Shown: piece after piece, positions 44,429 through 56,499 of the stretch
Position numbering within the stretch: position 1 is the first letter of the stretch
How the letters are laid out: every line of letters starts with the position of its first letter
Made by a program: the position numbers and the translations under genes
NCBI GenBank assembly: GCA_001600415.1
Contig: BCJX01000004.1
Coordinates: 1,135,689-1,199,688 of the forward strand
DNA from: Pascua guehoae
Taxonomy: Eukaryota; Basidiomycota; Tremellomycetes; Trichosporonales; Trichosporonaceae
Length of the DNA: 64,000 nt
Reading direction: 5' to 3'
The notes under the pieces: model-generated
What the model saw: the letters and a program-made list of their open reading frames with translations, nothing else
Told to the model about the DNA's origin: nothing
Databases searched by the model: none

Positions 44429-45390
44429 GCTAGCTGCGAGGACCCGTAGGCTACGACCCGTAGGCTAGGACCCGTAGGCTAGAACCCGTAGGCTAGGACC
44501 CAGGCTAGGACCCAGGCGGCTGTGTGCGGCACGAGGCACGTCTTGGCCTGGTGCCGTGGAGTTTTGGATACCCATCATGTATAGATTGCGTCGTGCGTCG
44601 ACTCGCTGGGGTTGCAGCTTGTTGCTCGTTGCTTTGCTCTTGCCTCGCTGGCCATCGTTACTCGGTAATGTTCTGTTTATTTCACCCCGCCTTGGGGTTC
44701 AGGGGATTGGAAGGGCTGGGGTTTGGTCACTGCGGAACAGTCTCACAGCGGTATAGGTTGAGTGGGTGAGAGGTCGGGCGAACGGGTGACACGCTTGGCA
44801 TGCAAACTTGCCCAACTGCTCGCTCACTGTACTCACTGTGCTGCTCTTGTCGATGAGACCGAGCTCAGGTCGGCTGCCAACCATAACATCTGGCACTAGG
44901 AGCCGTGAAACCCCCGTTCTGGCCACGCTGCCATCTCATTAGACACATGCTACCTCAACAAGGGCCCTGGGGTGCCGTCAGTCCACAGAGTGCCTCCGCC
45001 CTGGTACTTGCCCTCCGCCTCCACACTCTTCGCAAGACTTGCATTCGCATCGCATTATGCCTCTGGCGAAGCGTCTATGGGGTATGGCTCGGGTATCGGT
45101 GGCAGATATTACGGATTAGAGGGGACGATGACAACGATCAACGTTCGACAGGTGGGGAGGGAGGTAGGACTTCAGACTTGGAATATCGCACACGTACGCT
45201 GGCGGGCGGGGCACGTGGCATGGCGCGGCGAGGGCGCTGGGTGTGCGCCCTCAACCCGCAGTGGTCACGGTGCTCGCGTCGTGTGGACCACACTCACGCT
45301 GCGCTTACGGTACTCACACTCGCCACGCTCACGTTCACACTCACGCTCACGCTCACACTCACGCGTGCTCGCGCTTACGCTACAGTCACA
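44429..45390. other. Convergent spacer with tandem repeats
   Basis: Immediately after the NOP15-like stop, a repeat of gtaggctaggaccc-type units runs about 44427-44515. Near 45300-45370 the DNA is a run of cactcacgctcac units. No gene recognised between. Confidence 0.65.
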
Positions 45391-48300
45391 CTAGTGCGTC
45401 TCGTCCTTGTGCTTGCCGGTGAAAACGGCCTTGAGCCTTGAAAAGAAGCCAGACTTGCGCTTCTTGATCGACCCGTCGTCCTTGGCACGCTGCGTACCGG
45501 GGGACACGGCCGATCCAGAGGGTTCGGGGGGCGCGGGCGTCTCGGGCGCCTTGGACGGCGTCACAAGCGCTCCCGCAGCAGGCGTGGGCGTGACTGCTGC
45601 TTGGGATACCGCCGTCTTCTTGGGCGTGACCGGGGCGCCGGTGGTGCCGGTGGTCGCCTCCTTGGTGCCCGAGGTAGTGTCCGTGGGGGCGGTGGTCGCG
45701 TCCGTGGGCGCGGCCGTGGCGTCCGCAGTGCCAGTGGCTCCAGAGACACCAGTCGTGTTGTCCGCGGCCGTGGCGCCGCTGCCGTTGATACCGCGTGCCG
45801 CGGCCTCGGCCTTTGCAGCCTCGACCTTCTCTGCGTCGGCCTTGGCGCGCTCAGCCTCGGCCTCCTGCGCCGCGTGCGTGCCGGCCGCCTGGACGTCGTC
45901 GGCAAACGTGCTCGGCGCAGCGGTGCTGTCCGCAACCACTGCGGGGATGGTGCCCGTAGACGTGAACAGTGCCGCGGGGGTCTCGCCTCCAGGCGCACCG
46001 AGGGATGAGTCACGCGGGGGACGGACCGCCGACGCGGCGGCTTCGGCAACATCAGCAACCTCAGAGGTCACAACGACCTCGGCCTTGGGGCCCGAAGCAA
46101 GTGCACTGTCGATCGGCGATGTGCCCGCAGCGGCGGCGGTGACGCTCGACGACGCAGCCTTCTGCGTAACACCGACAATGTTGCCGGCAGCGTCGCGCAC
46201 GTGGCCGGCCGCGTCGGCGGTCAGGCCTGGAACAGACGCGGTAACCGAGCCAGCCTGCGCGGCGGCCTTGTCGGCCACGCTGCTGAGGGCAGACGCACCG
46301 GTGCTGGTGGCGGCAGTGGTAGCGTCACCAACCTTGCCAACGACCGAGCCAGCAGCGTCGCGGATGTTGCCCGCAGCGTCAGTCGAGACGCCAGCGACGG
46401 TCGACTTTGCGCCCTCGGTCGTCTTTGCGAGCACGTTGCCGGCTGCGTCCTTGACGTTGCCAGCAACGTCCGTGGTCACGCCGCCGGCCTTGGACGCGGC
46501 GCCGTTGGCACCAGCGGCCACACCGGCAGCAACACCAGCAGCAGCTCCAGTGGCTGCACCCGTGGCGGCCGCAGCGGAGCCCTTGCCGCTAACGCTGAGC
46601 GAACGGAAGGTCTGCGAGAGACGCTTGGCAAAGCCAGGCTTCTTGCCGAGGTCTTCGGCGTCAGTGGCGGGAGCAGTGCGCTCGGTGGTTGGCGACGCGG
46701 TCGAGGCCGAGGCGCCAGGGAACTTGCTCGTCAGACCCGAGACGGCACCCGTGGCAGCGCCGGTGGCCTTGCCGACAGCGCCCGTAGCCGTGTCGAGACC
46801 CTTGTTGGCAGTGCCGGTGACGCCAGAGACGGCACCAGTGGCTGTGTCGGTGCCCTTGCCGATGGTGCTAGTGGCAAAGTCGGAACCCTTGCCAACAGCG
46901 CCAGTGGCGGTCTCGCCTGCCTGGCCGAGAGCACTGGTAGCAGTGCCCCCGGCGTCGGTGGCCGACTTCGAAATCGTGCCAATGACGTTGCCAGAGGCGT
47001 CCGTGGTGGAGCCGACAATGTTGCCCGCGGCGTCGCGGACGTTGCCAGCCGAATCGGTCGTGGCCTTGTGAGCCAGGGCGGCACCACCAGCAGCCAGCGC
47101 GGCAACACCGCCGAGGGCCGCACCGCCAATGGCGGCACCAGGGAGGTGCGAGCCTTCGGTCTTGGCCGTCTCGGGCGAGGCAGTCACCGAGGTCGTGTCT
47201 GTCTGCAGCTCACGAGAGGGAGGGACGCCAGATGTGTCATGGGGAGGAAGGGCCTTGGTGCTCGCGGCGTCGTCGGCCACCTGGGCAGCGGGCGTCGCGG
47301 CGGTGTCGAGGGGAGACGCTGCCTCATCGGTGGCAGCACTGGTGGGCGAGTTGACGTCGTCGGCCGTGAAGCTGGTGGCGAGGTTGTGCTGAGCACCAGG
47401 GGCGCGCGACGTGGGGGCCGTGTCCGCCGTCTCGGCACCGGCACGGTCAGAAGTAGCGCGCTGGGCAAGTGTGGCAGTGCCAACACCAGCGCCAGCAGCG
47501 CCAGCGGCCGCAGCAGCATCAGGGGTGTTTTTAGCAGCCTGGGCCTGAATGTTGGAGAGCTCGTCGGTGGTAGTGTAGTGCTCGCCATCGTACTCGGGGT
47601 TGACAGGTGTGCTGGTTCCCGGCACCTTGACGTTCTCCTCGTGCTTGTCGAGCACGGGCGCATTGGGGTAGACGGCATCGTACTCGGGGTTGACGGGCGT
47701 GAAGCGGACAGGAGGCACACCGTGGGGTGCGTCCTCGTCGACGGCGGCAGCACCAATAGGCGAGGTAGGGGCGTTGGGGTCAACGGTGGCAGTGGCAGCC
47801 TTGTTGGCGTCAATCGCCAGGTCCTTGGCATCCTTGTGGTCCTTGTCATCGGGGTTGATGTCCTTGGACTTGGAGATTGCGCCAGCGGTAGCAAGAGCGC
47901 CGCCGGTGGCACGAAGCTCTGGGCTGTCGGCAAAGTTCTCAATACGCCGGATGGGCGAGATCCTGGTACCAGGCACCTGCTGGTTGTAGAGTTCGGCCGC
48001 CTCGGCTGTCGCGGGGACGTCGGGTTCGTGGGCCTGCTCCTCGGCAGGGACTTCAGAGCGGACATCACGCTGACCGTGCTCGCCTGTCGCGGTCTGCTGC
48101 GCGGCACCGGGGCCGTCGACAGTGCGGGGTGCTGACGGGTGAGCAGCAGTAGCAACCTCCTGCAGGTCGCGGTTAAAGGTCTGCTGGGTAATGTCCTCGT
48201 CGGCGTTCGAGGTCACCTTGAGGTGGTCCTCGCCGGGAGCGTACTGTTCGCCAGAGGACGAAACTTCGGCACCAGGAATGGCGGGGGCGTCACGGTCGGA

Positions 48301-50496
48301 CTGCGAGCGGCCCGAAGTGGCGGCGTAGGCACCAGCAGCGCCGAGAGCGGCAACACCAGCAGCGCCAGCGGCCAGAGCGCCAGATCCGTGGTGGGGGGAT
48401 GTGCCTTCGGATGTCGCGTCAACGGGAGCGTTGAGCGGCACCACGGGCGCGGCGTCAGTGGTAGCGACTTGTCCGTTAATATTGTTCAAACAAACGAAAA
48501 CCGTTGCAAGTGCTCACCATTGGAGTCATTCACAGTGGCCGCACCAGCAGCGGGGTCGGGCAGGGTGGCAACGCCGCCGGCACCGACCGGTGCGGGGACA
48601 TCCTCCTTCTTGAGGCCGTCGACCATCTCCTGAAGCTGCGAGACGGCACTGACGGGGGGCTCAGAGCCAACGGGCGAGACGGCGTCGTCGTCGGCGTCAA
48701 CCTTGGGAAGGGACGCGACGTCGATTCCGCGCTCCTCGGCATCTTTGACCGAGATCTGCCCGTCAGCGTCGCTTCACTCTCCGTGCCGGAAGCACGTCTT
48801 GGACTGGAAGACTTACGGGCTCGGGCTGTCCGACGTCCAGGCCTGTCGCCTTGTTGAAGGCAGCGCCAGCTGCAACTGCAAGGCCTGCAGCCGCGCCAGC
48901 GGCAGCACCGCCAGCTGCAAGGGCCTTGCCGCTGATGTCGGCGATAGGCGACTTGTTCTCCACAGGCTCGACAGCGTCGGTCTTGGTGTCGAGTTCACGG
49001 CTCGCAGGGATAACTGTCGACTCGACAGTGGTGGTTTCGATAGTTGCGGCCTCGCCGGTTGGCGCGACGACGGTCGTCGACTCGGTGGTAGCCGTGGTCG
49101 TGACCGCCTCGGGAAGAGGGGCCAGGTCCATAGTTGGCGTGGTGAGCGCCGTCACAGCGGCATCAGTGGCCGGCGTGTCGGGCCCAGCCGAGCCGGTGCT
49201 GGGGTAGGCTGGCTGATCCGTGTCAATCACACCGGGCGTGGTGGCTGGTGTCGTGTCTGCCGAGGTGGCGCCCAGCGCCTTCTTGGCCTTCTTGCGCTGG
49301 TTCTTCTTCTGGCCCTTGGTGAGCTTCTTGGTGGTGCCGTCTGCCTCAAGGTCGCCCTCGGTGTCACCTGGCGCCGATGCAGACGTAGCAGCGACACCCG
49401 CCGCGCCAGCAGCAAGAGCGGCACCGGCAGCACCCGCACCAATGGCCGCGGGGCTGACTCCAGAGGTTGTGGTGGCAGTCGGCGCAGAAGTCGCAGACGA
49501 CGGCGTGATGGCCGTCGGAGACGTCGCCGTAGTTGGGGACGAGGGCGCAGCAGAGCCGGCCGCACCCTTAGCGGGGGCCTCGTAGAGCTGTCATTGTTAG
49601 CAAAAAAGTGCTCCAAACAGCAGACTGGATCACCCGTCGTGCCAGCATCGTGGAGCATTTCGTTTCAACGCCCAAGATCTCAAGAGGCACGACGCGGTGC
49701 GTCACTCTGCTGGTTCGGGCCGGAAAAAAACAATGCACGTACGTTGTTCACGTTGCCAGCGGCATCTGTGACACGCGTCAGCACGGTCCGCGCAAGCTGG
49801 GATCTCTTCAAGCAGGGAACACTAGAACTACCGTGCTTCCCCAGCCGTGTGCGGTCTGGGCAAACACACTGGAACAGGTGCCCGGCCTGGTGTTGCATGG
49901 TGCAACGAAGGGGGGTTACGACGCTCCAACCACTCAGCTTCGTGGCGACTACCACACCCATGGTGGCCCCGCATTTTGTGCACTGTCGCAGCGACTCACC
50001 CCATTCCTTGGCCTCGTCCTCGCGCACGCGCCACTCGCCGTCGACAACATACTTGAACGCCTGCTTCTCGCCCCACGGCAGCGGGACCTCGCCAGAGAAG
50101 CTGCCGTCGGTACGCTTGGTGAGTGGGGTGACGGTGGGGCTCCAGTCGTTGAAGGCGCCGGCGATGAAGACCTGTTGGTCGGAAAACGTTATCGAGAGCG
50201 AGCGTAGTCCAGGAGGCGGACGGGGTCGAGGAGGGTCAGGACCGCAGACGAGGGACAGGGGCGGTAAGGCAAAGGATGGATGCAGCGTGGGGGGCCGCCA
50301 GGCAAGCACGAGGCAACAGAAGGCATCATGTAGCATGTGGTCCACGAGGTTATCAGAGGCAAAGTGTCAGCGACCAGGTCGATTGCACCACCACACGACC
50401 GCATGGCCCATAAAAAGGGCCCATGCTCTGGTCTGGGCGACTCACCGTGTCTGGGCCCGGGCCCCAGGTAAATGTTGCAATGTGCTGGTCGCTCAT
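45391..50496 (-). CDS. CBM48/AMPK1-CBM protein with very long repetitive tail (Mdg1/Crp1-like)
   Basis: Six exons: 50496-50446, 50171-50000, 49765-49743, 49587-48817, 48755-48518 and 48467-45391; all phases agree, 1443 residues. The N-terminus has a glycogen-binding-type CBM48 domain: ATFTWGPGPDTVFIAGAFND, then LPWGEKQAFKYVVDGEWRV. It ends in DAAGNVNN, coded by a 23-nt microexon. This is the arrangement of fungal Mdg1/Crp1, linked to pheromone signalling and cruciform DNA binding. The other roughly 1350 residues are Ala/Thr/Gly/Ser-rich and probably disordered. They contain recurring DAAGN[VI][RK]DAAG[NS] units and GAVGK/ATGAVSG helical repeats like those of LEA proteins. The C-terminus is basic amphipathic (KSGFFSRLKAVFTGKHKD), perhaps membrane-binding. 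Function of the tail unknown. Confidence 0.85.
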
Positions 50497-51659
50497 GTGT
50501 CCGGATGAGTGGAGCAACGAGAGCGAGTAGCGCAAAAGAGGTGGATGGTAATGAAGAAAGGGGAAAAGAGTAATGCAAAGGTGGATGGGGGAATAATTGT
50601 TGGTAGGTGGGGTGGGTGGGGATGGTGTGGCGGCAGGCGGAGGCGGTAGGCGGTAGGCGAGCGAGCGTGAGTGAGTGAGTGGCTGGCAAGTCTGGCATGG
50701 CATTTACCAAGCTTGGGTGGAGGGGGGGGGGGGGGGGACATGTGACTGGCGTACAGTATTGGGCGTACTGGGCGTGGTGCATCATCCAACAAACTGGGCT
50801 AATGACTGGCATGACTGGCCTACATTATTGCGTAGCTGTGGGCGCTAAACGTGGTGCCTGCAGTGGATATCCAGAGGGAAAAAGGCTTGGGCGGTGGGCA
50901 GTGCCGCACATTAGCCAAGGCACAGGGTGGCGAGCACCAACAGCGGAGCTTCAGGAGCGACGACTGACCGACGACGTCGACTGCGCCATGACGGCCACAG
51001 GCCCATAGGCCACAGCGCCCACAGGCTGCAGGCCAGAGAAGGCGCTCCGCCAGAGGGCAGAGACTACACTAGTTTAAAGGTCCGAGCTCGGATTATTGCC
51101 TGATTGGGTAATGGGCGTTTGTAATTTACTCCTTTTCCCCACGTGCCTCTTGCGTCATTGCTCTTTCCATAGCTCCCAAAAGCTCAAATTCCTCAAGAGA
51201 AGAAACAAACCCCACTGACGACACGACAACAGCCACCTGCGGCCAACACTACTACAGGACAGGACAGCACCTACAGTACAGTAGAGTGGGTGGCGCTTAG
51301 GCGCTTGCTGTGGGCGAGCTAGAGGCTAGAGAGCTAGAGATTAGCTGCGCAGCCCCTACTCTACTCTACGCTCTTCGAGGTCGATCACCGGGCCTGAGGA
51401 AGCCACATCAAGCCCCTCTCTGATCAATCTGATTCGACATCCCTGGTCTTGTGAACAGCACAGAGTGACACGAGACTTCTTCCTTCTGTTCCACAGTTAC
51501 TCACCAGCGGCAACTGTCTATGCCATTGCCGCACGTTGCTGCACCTGTCACCAACGTCGTCTCGAATGGGAGAATCCAATGCATGCATACAGTCGCCAAT
51601 GAGTCCTAAATGCCTTCGACCAGCCCTCGCCCACCCCATCGTGAAATCTAAATGGTTGC
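50497..51659. other. Intergenic upstream of the CBM48 gene
   Basis: Holds the CBM48 gene promoter and the MRD1 3' region (both minus). A G run lies at 50719-50736. CTAGAGGCTAGAG repeats lie near 51320. No gene seen. Confidence 0.5.
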
Positions 51660-54134
51660 CTAGCCCTCGAGTCCATCGTCCTCGTCCACATCGCCCTTGC
51701 CACTGAGGTCGAGTTTCCTCTTCCTGCCACCAATCTCTCCAAGCTTGGCATCCCGCCCCACCTTTTCGCGGAGGGCATCGACATCGACCGTGTCCGTGTC
51801 GTTTGCCCACTCGGTAACGAGATGACGACCGAGCAAATGGGTGTGCTTGAGCGCGTCCATGGCGCGCTGGGCCTCGGCGTGTGTTGTAAACTCGAGGAAG
51901 GCGAAACCGCGTGTAGCCTGGGCACCAGTCGACGACAGCGTCGACTTGCGGGGCAGACGGAGCGACTTGAGCGTGCCGTACGCCGCAAAGAGGGCACGCA
52001 CGTCCTTCTTTGTCGCCTCGAATGGCAAGTTTTTGACCAAGAGCTTGGTGCCCTTGGTCTTGGCGGCCATCTCGTCCTTGTCCTTCTTGCTCGCACCGGC
52101 CTTGGCCTCGCGATCGACATCTTCGACGCCGCGCTGCGCAAATTTGACGTCGAGCGCGTGGCCATCGACCTCGAAGCCCTGCAGGCCGCCCAGCGCCTTG
52201 TTCGCCTCCTTCTTCGTCTTGAAGCCGACAAAGCCGTAGCCCATCGACAGGCGCGCACCAGGCTTCTTTGGGTCAGGCTTGGTCTGCACTCGTGCAAACG
52301 AAAAGCCGGGAAGGGCAGAGAGGACAGACACGAGGCGCTCCGTGGTCGTCGCCCACGCCAGGTTCTTGACGAACAGCGTCGAGCCAGCCTCGTCGCTCGG
52401 GTCGGGCTGGTCCCGCACGCTCTCCATCTTTTCGGCCAGAGCAACACGCTCCTCGACCACCTTGCTCGCCGGCGTCGACACAATCTCCTTGTCCTTGAAC
52501 ATTCCCACAGGGCCCTTTTCGAGGTAGAGCACTGCGTTCCCCAGTCGGCGGTACGCCAGAGCGCGGAAGGCGCGGCCCGCGTCCATCGCGTTCACAAACT
52601 CGACAACACCAAGCGTGCCAGACGGAGGCATCAGGACGCGCTTGAGATCGCCGTGGGGTGCGAACAGATCCTGCAGCTGGGTAATGGTAGTGCCGTAGGG
52701 AATGTTCTTGACGAGGATGGTCGTCTGGGAGCGCGGGACCTTGGGCTGGAGCGCTTCGAGAACGATACCCTCGTTCTCAAAGTACGCCTTGGTCTCGGCA
52801 ATGACGTGGGTCTCGGCGAGTGCGAGCTTGACTGCTGGGCTAATGTCGTCGGCGTCAGAGCTACTCAAGAGTTCGGCCTTGGACACGCCCATACGGTCCG
52901 CGACTGAAGCAGCAACGGCATCCGACTGGTGATGTCAGTATGGGTGGCATTTGAGAGAGTGTAGTACCCACGTTCATGTACATTGTGGCCCAGTTGACAC
53001 CACGCGCACTCTCAGTCTTGCGCTTCTGGTCAATCTTGTTCTTGACCTCTCCGCGTGCCTCGGCAGCCTTGCCGAGAACCTTGCCGTCGGTCGTGCCCGC
53101 CCCCGCTGCGGCCGCTGCACCTTCCTGTCCCGGCCGTGCCCGTCCGGGAAGAACGTGAAGCAAACGACCCTGGAACGTCGTCTTGTCAAGCGACTTGCGT
53201 GCCGATAATGCGTCCTCGGGATTGCGGAACAGAATAAATGCGGTGCCGAGCGGCTCGCCAGTCTGTGACGACACGGGCATGTGGAGTTCGACGGTAGGTC
53301 CGAACTGCTCAAAGTGCTCCTTCAGGTCGTCGGCTGTTGCGATAAACGCGAGGTTTCGGACAAAGAGACGTCCAGTCGAGAGGATGAGCGAGTCCTCTGG
53401 GTCGACCTTGGGTGTGGCCTAGATGTTAGAACTGGCCGCTACTCAATGCCTGCACTCACCACTTCGCCCTCGAGCGCGCCCTTTCGCCGTGCGAGCCAGG
53501 CTGCGTCGTCGTCTGCGTCGTCGTCCATACCATCCTGCTCAGGTTCGGGTGTAGCCCTCTCCTTGCCCTTCTTGCTCTGCTTTGCTCCGTCTGCTACCCA
53601 GCCCTTGTCGCCCGGTACGATCGTCTCCTCTGTAGGCGCCGTGGGGTCGACACCCTTCATGACGTCCATAAACTCCTTGAGGTTCTTGGACGAACCGGCC
53701 TTTGGCCTAGCGTCCGTCTCATCCCTCTTCTGTTTCCTGTCGTCGTCGAGCTTGGCCCGCTTGGCAGGCTTGGGTGCGAGTGGCTAAGTGTCAGCATGAA
53801 CCCCAGGCGAACGACCATGGCGACGACCATGGCTAACGAGCGAGTGACCCACCTCATCGCGCACAATGTCGACCTTGACCTTGCCGCCGCCAAATACAAA
53901 GCTGCCATCAAACCACTCCTTGGCCTTGGTCGCCTCTTCGGCAGTGCGGTAGCCCACAAACGCGAAGCGACGCTTCGGCACCACCTTTGTGTCGGTTACA
54001 ACGGCAGACTTGAGGGTGGCGGGCTCCGAGAGCTTTGACTTGAAGCTGTCAGGCGTAATGGAGGGTGGGAGGTTGAGGAAGATGAGACGCGACCTAGAGT
54101 CAGTACTGCGTGCAGGGTGTATCTGTACGCACAT
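51660..54134 (-). CDS. MRD1: MRD1, multi-RRM pre-rRNA processing factor
   Basis: Exons 54134-54133 (just AT of the start codon), 54093-53853, 53783-53460, 53418-52972 and 51660-52925. Five RRMs are visible: SRLIFLNLPPSITPDSFKSK; RLFVRNLAFIATADDLKEHF; TTILVKNIPYGTTITQLQD; STLFVKNLAWATTTERLVSV; and TKLLVKNLPFEATKKDVRAL. This is the full MRD1/RBM19 layout with conserved linkers (GVNWATMYMN before RRM3). MRD1 binds U3 snoRNA-containing pre-ribosomes and is needed for 18S rRNA cleavages in the nucleolus. The spliced start reads MSRLIFLNLP, as in orthologues; the unspliced 39-nt intron is also open and would give MCVQIHPARS at the front. The C-terminus ends in a basic-acidic GGRKRKLDLSGKGDVDEDDG. 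About 759 residues. Confidence 0.93.
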
Positions 54135-54565
54135 GTTGGGACTTGGCGCAGAGCGCGATGGAGATGGATGGCAACTAAGTTGTGGGTCCCAACGTCACAA
54201 CATTCAAAGTTGCCACAGGAAAGAACTGCAATGTTCCCACGGTGGACAAAGGGGGAAAGGGTGATTTGTCCACGTGGGTTGGAATATGTTTCATCCTCCC
54301 CTTTTAATGAAAAATTGAAAAATCGAAAGCGTCGGACGAGAACACCTGGCGGGAGTGTTCTTAACGCCGAGGCTTAGGTGGGGGGATGCACTGACTAAAT
54401 GGCACTAGTATTGGACAGATTCCGTCCAGGGAGACCACCTGCCAGGCCAGGCAGTGCCCCTGCCCGCTCGGTTGGTCGCTGGCTGCTGCTGCTGGGCACC
54501 ACCTCTCGACAAGGTGCTTGCAACTTTGCTTTGCCATCCAGCAAAACCCGAACTCATCTCCCAAA
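54135..54565. promoter_or_regulatory. Divergent promoter MRD1 / RPS19
   Basis: About 430 bp shared by two ribosome-production genes in opposite directions, which suggests co-regulation. No TATA box. It contains an A-rich patch (aatgaaaaattgaaaaatcgaaag, 54306-54329) and short pyrimidine tracts near the RPS19 start. Confidence 0.6.
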
Positions 54566-55692
54566 ATGCCCGGTGTTCGCGACATCAGGTAAATCTTACA
54601 GCGACGACGACGACAATGGCGATGACAACGGCGGACCGACGATTTCGCGCGCGAGAAAACGGTCCATTTCGGGCCAGTTGGGCGCGAGAACTCGGTCGGA
54701 GTGGGCGAGAAACAGGGGGGAGACAGGCGGACTTGTTGGGGAGGAGAGGCGTGTGGATGGCGCAGGTGCGCGCTGGAATGGTGGTGGAGAGAGAGTCGCC
54801 GTTATTGTCGTCGTTGTCGTCGTGTTGAAAGAGAGAGAGAACGTACGCTGACCACGCGCCTTGCTGCTACTCGATGCCCGAAACTCGAACTCGCGCTCTG
54901 AACGACCCACGAACTCTCCTGTCCCACGCCGAACACGATCCACGCTCCCGCCTTGCTCTGGTGTCGCTCCTTGTTTCCCGATTCGCGTTACTTCCCCAGC
55001 GCTGAGGACTTCATCAAGGCCTACTCGGCCCACCTTAAGCGGTCGGGCAAGCTCGAGATCCCTACCTGGGTTGACATTGTCAAGACTGGTCCCCAGAAGG
55101 AGCTCGCCCCCTACGACCCGGACTGGTTCTACGTCCGCGCCGGTGAGTAGCTCGGCCAGGAGTGCTGGGATGGGATGTCTACAGAAATTGGGCCTGGGTA
55201 TTGGAATGGCATGGGGGTATTGAGCCGAGTGTCCTGTGGTTGTGTCAGAACTTGGACATGACGTCTCGTTCAACTCTCCCATCCATCGTCCGCCCCTGTC
55301 TATCCCACCGGAACGCCCCAAGCCTTTTGAACAAGCACACTAACCCCGCAGCCGCGGTCGCCCGCCACATCTACCTCCGCAAGCACGTCGGTGTCGGTGC
55401 CCTTGCCAAGCTCCACGGCTCCAAGCACCGCCGCGGCGTCCGCCCCCAGCACCACCGCGACTCTGCGACTGGTGTTGAGCGCAACGTCGTCCAGGCCCTC
55501 GAGAAGATTGGTGTCCTCGAGGCCCACCCCGACGGCGGCCGCAAGATCTCGCAGGACGGCATGCGTGACCTCGACCGTATCGCCACCGCCGTTCTCGAGT
55601 CGCAGCGCGACGAGGAGGAGGACGAGTCTGAGGAGGAGGACTCTGAGGAGGAGGACGACGACGAGGACGAGGAGGACTCTGACGACGAGTAG
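54566..55692 (+). CDS. RPS19: 40S ribosomal protein S19 with acidic C-terminal extension
   Basis: Exons 54566-54588, 55000-55142 and 55352-55692 give 168 residues. The sequence follows eS19 throughout: [68 protein letters not shown] and [17 protein letters not shown]. It is a structural protein of the small ribosomal subunit head, needed for 18S maturation. Usual eS19 length is about 145; here the core helix end ([15 protein letters not shown]) is followed by about 27 residues almost entirely Asp, Glu and Ser. The reading frame is intact and the stop is clean. The 411-nt first intron is long, typical of ribosomal protein genes; I found no clear snoRNA boxes in it. Confidence 0.95.
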
Positions 55693-56199
55693 ATGCCATC
55701 ACTATCACTCGTAGCGGGTCCTGGGTCATGAGATTCATCCACATTCCACGGTTACTAAACGTTTTGCAGTCGTCGGGGAGCACAGAGTGGACGAGGCTGG
55801 TGGCAAGTGTGGAGTTGAGCAGATTGTGCAGACTGGTGGCGTCGGCAGGCGAAGCCCTTCTTAGGGGGTGTCAGATCGAGGTGGCGGTGGAGTGCAGAGA
55901 CTTGTTGATGGGCACGGCGCCGTGGGCCCCATGGGTCTTATGTCGTCGTGAGATTGTGCCTGTGGGTGGATCAGGCGATCCTGGATGATCAAGAGAGCAG
56001 CAACATGCACAGCTAGCTGTTGGCTGGTGCTTGATGGATGACTGACTGAAGGGCCCGTCGAGGACATGCTTGTCACACACTCCGGCTCAGGAACCCGCTC
56101 CGTTCCAACCTTGTGAACTCTTTTTCTCGATTGATCGTGCAAGACACAAACGCCGCTCGACTACAGTACTTATCACTTTCTACTCCCCGGTTTTTAGAA

Positions 56200-56499
56200 A
56201 TGCCGTTGTCAGTGTATTGTCAGTACGCACTGCGAGCGCGGCCCGAGCGAACGCTGTGTTTGAACTGCAGTGGCTGTGATCCCTCTTGCGCGTCCACTGA
56301 TGGGGACACAAACAGAATGATCAATGAGGCAGAAGGCACTCCCTCGTTGGGACCAGTGTGTGTGCACTGCGCTGCCTTTCTGCTAGACTGCACGCTACCC
56401 GTTACACGCCTACTCAACAGATGCGACTTGAGGAATAGGTCCTCTCTCACTCCATGTGCAGAATGTACTACTGAGTGTGGTAGTTGCCCAGATGCTTGA
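56200..56499 (+). CDS. Doubtful Cys-rich open frame
   Basis: An ATG-initiated frame of 99 residues with about 13 cysteines, many in CxxC pairs (CLNCSGCDPSC, CVHC, CAECTTECGSC). No signal peptide, splice sites or family match seen. The first Cys pairs occur in GC-rich codons and could arise by chance. Listed because the Cys density is high and the surrounding 2 kb is otherwise empty. Confidence 0.22.
   Translation: MPLSVYCQYALRARPERTLCLNCSGCDPSCASTDGDTNRMINEAEGTPSLGPVCVHCAAFLLDCTLPVTRLLNRCDLRNRSSLTPCAECTTECGSCPDA

Noticed and set aside
45407..48135. Long + strand open frames opposite the CBM48 tail
   Set aside because: Antisense shadows of an Ala/Gly/Thr-rich gene; no motif, start context or splicing.
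54589..55351. Possible snoRNA in RPS19 introns
   Set aside because: A gatgac-like box is present, but no paired D box and no closing stem could be found.
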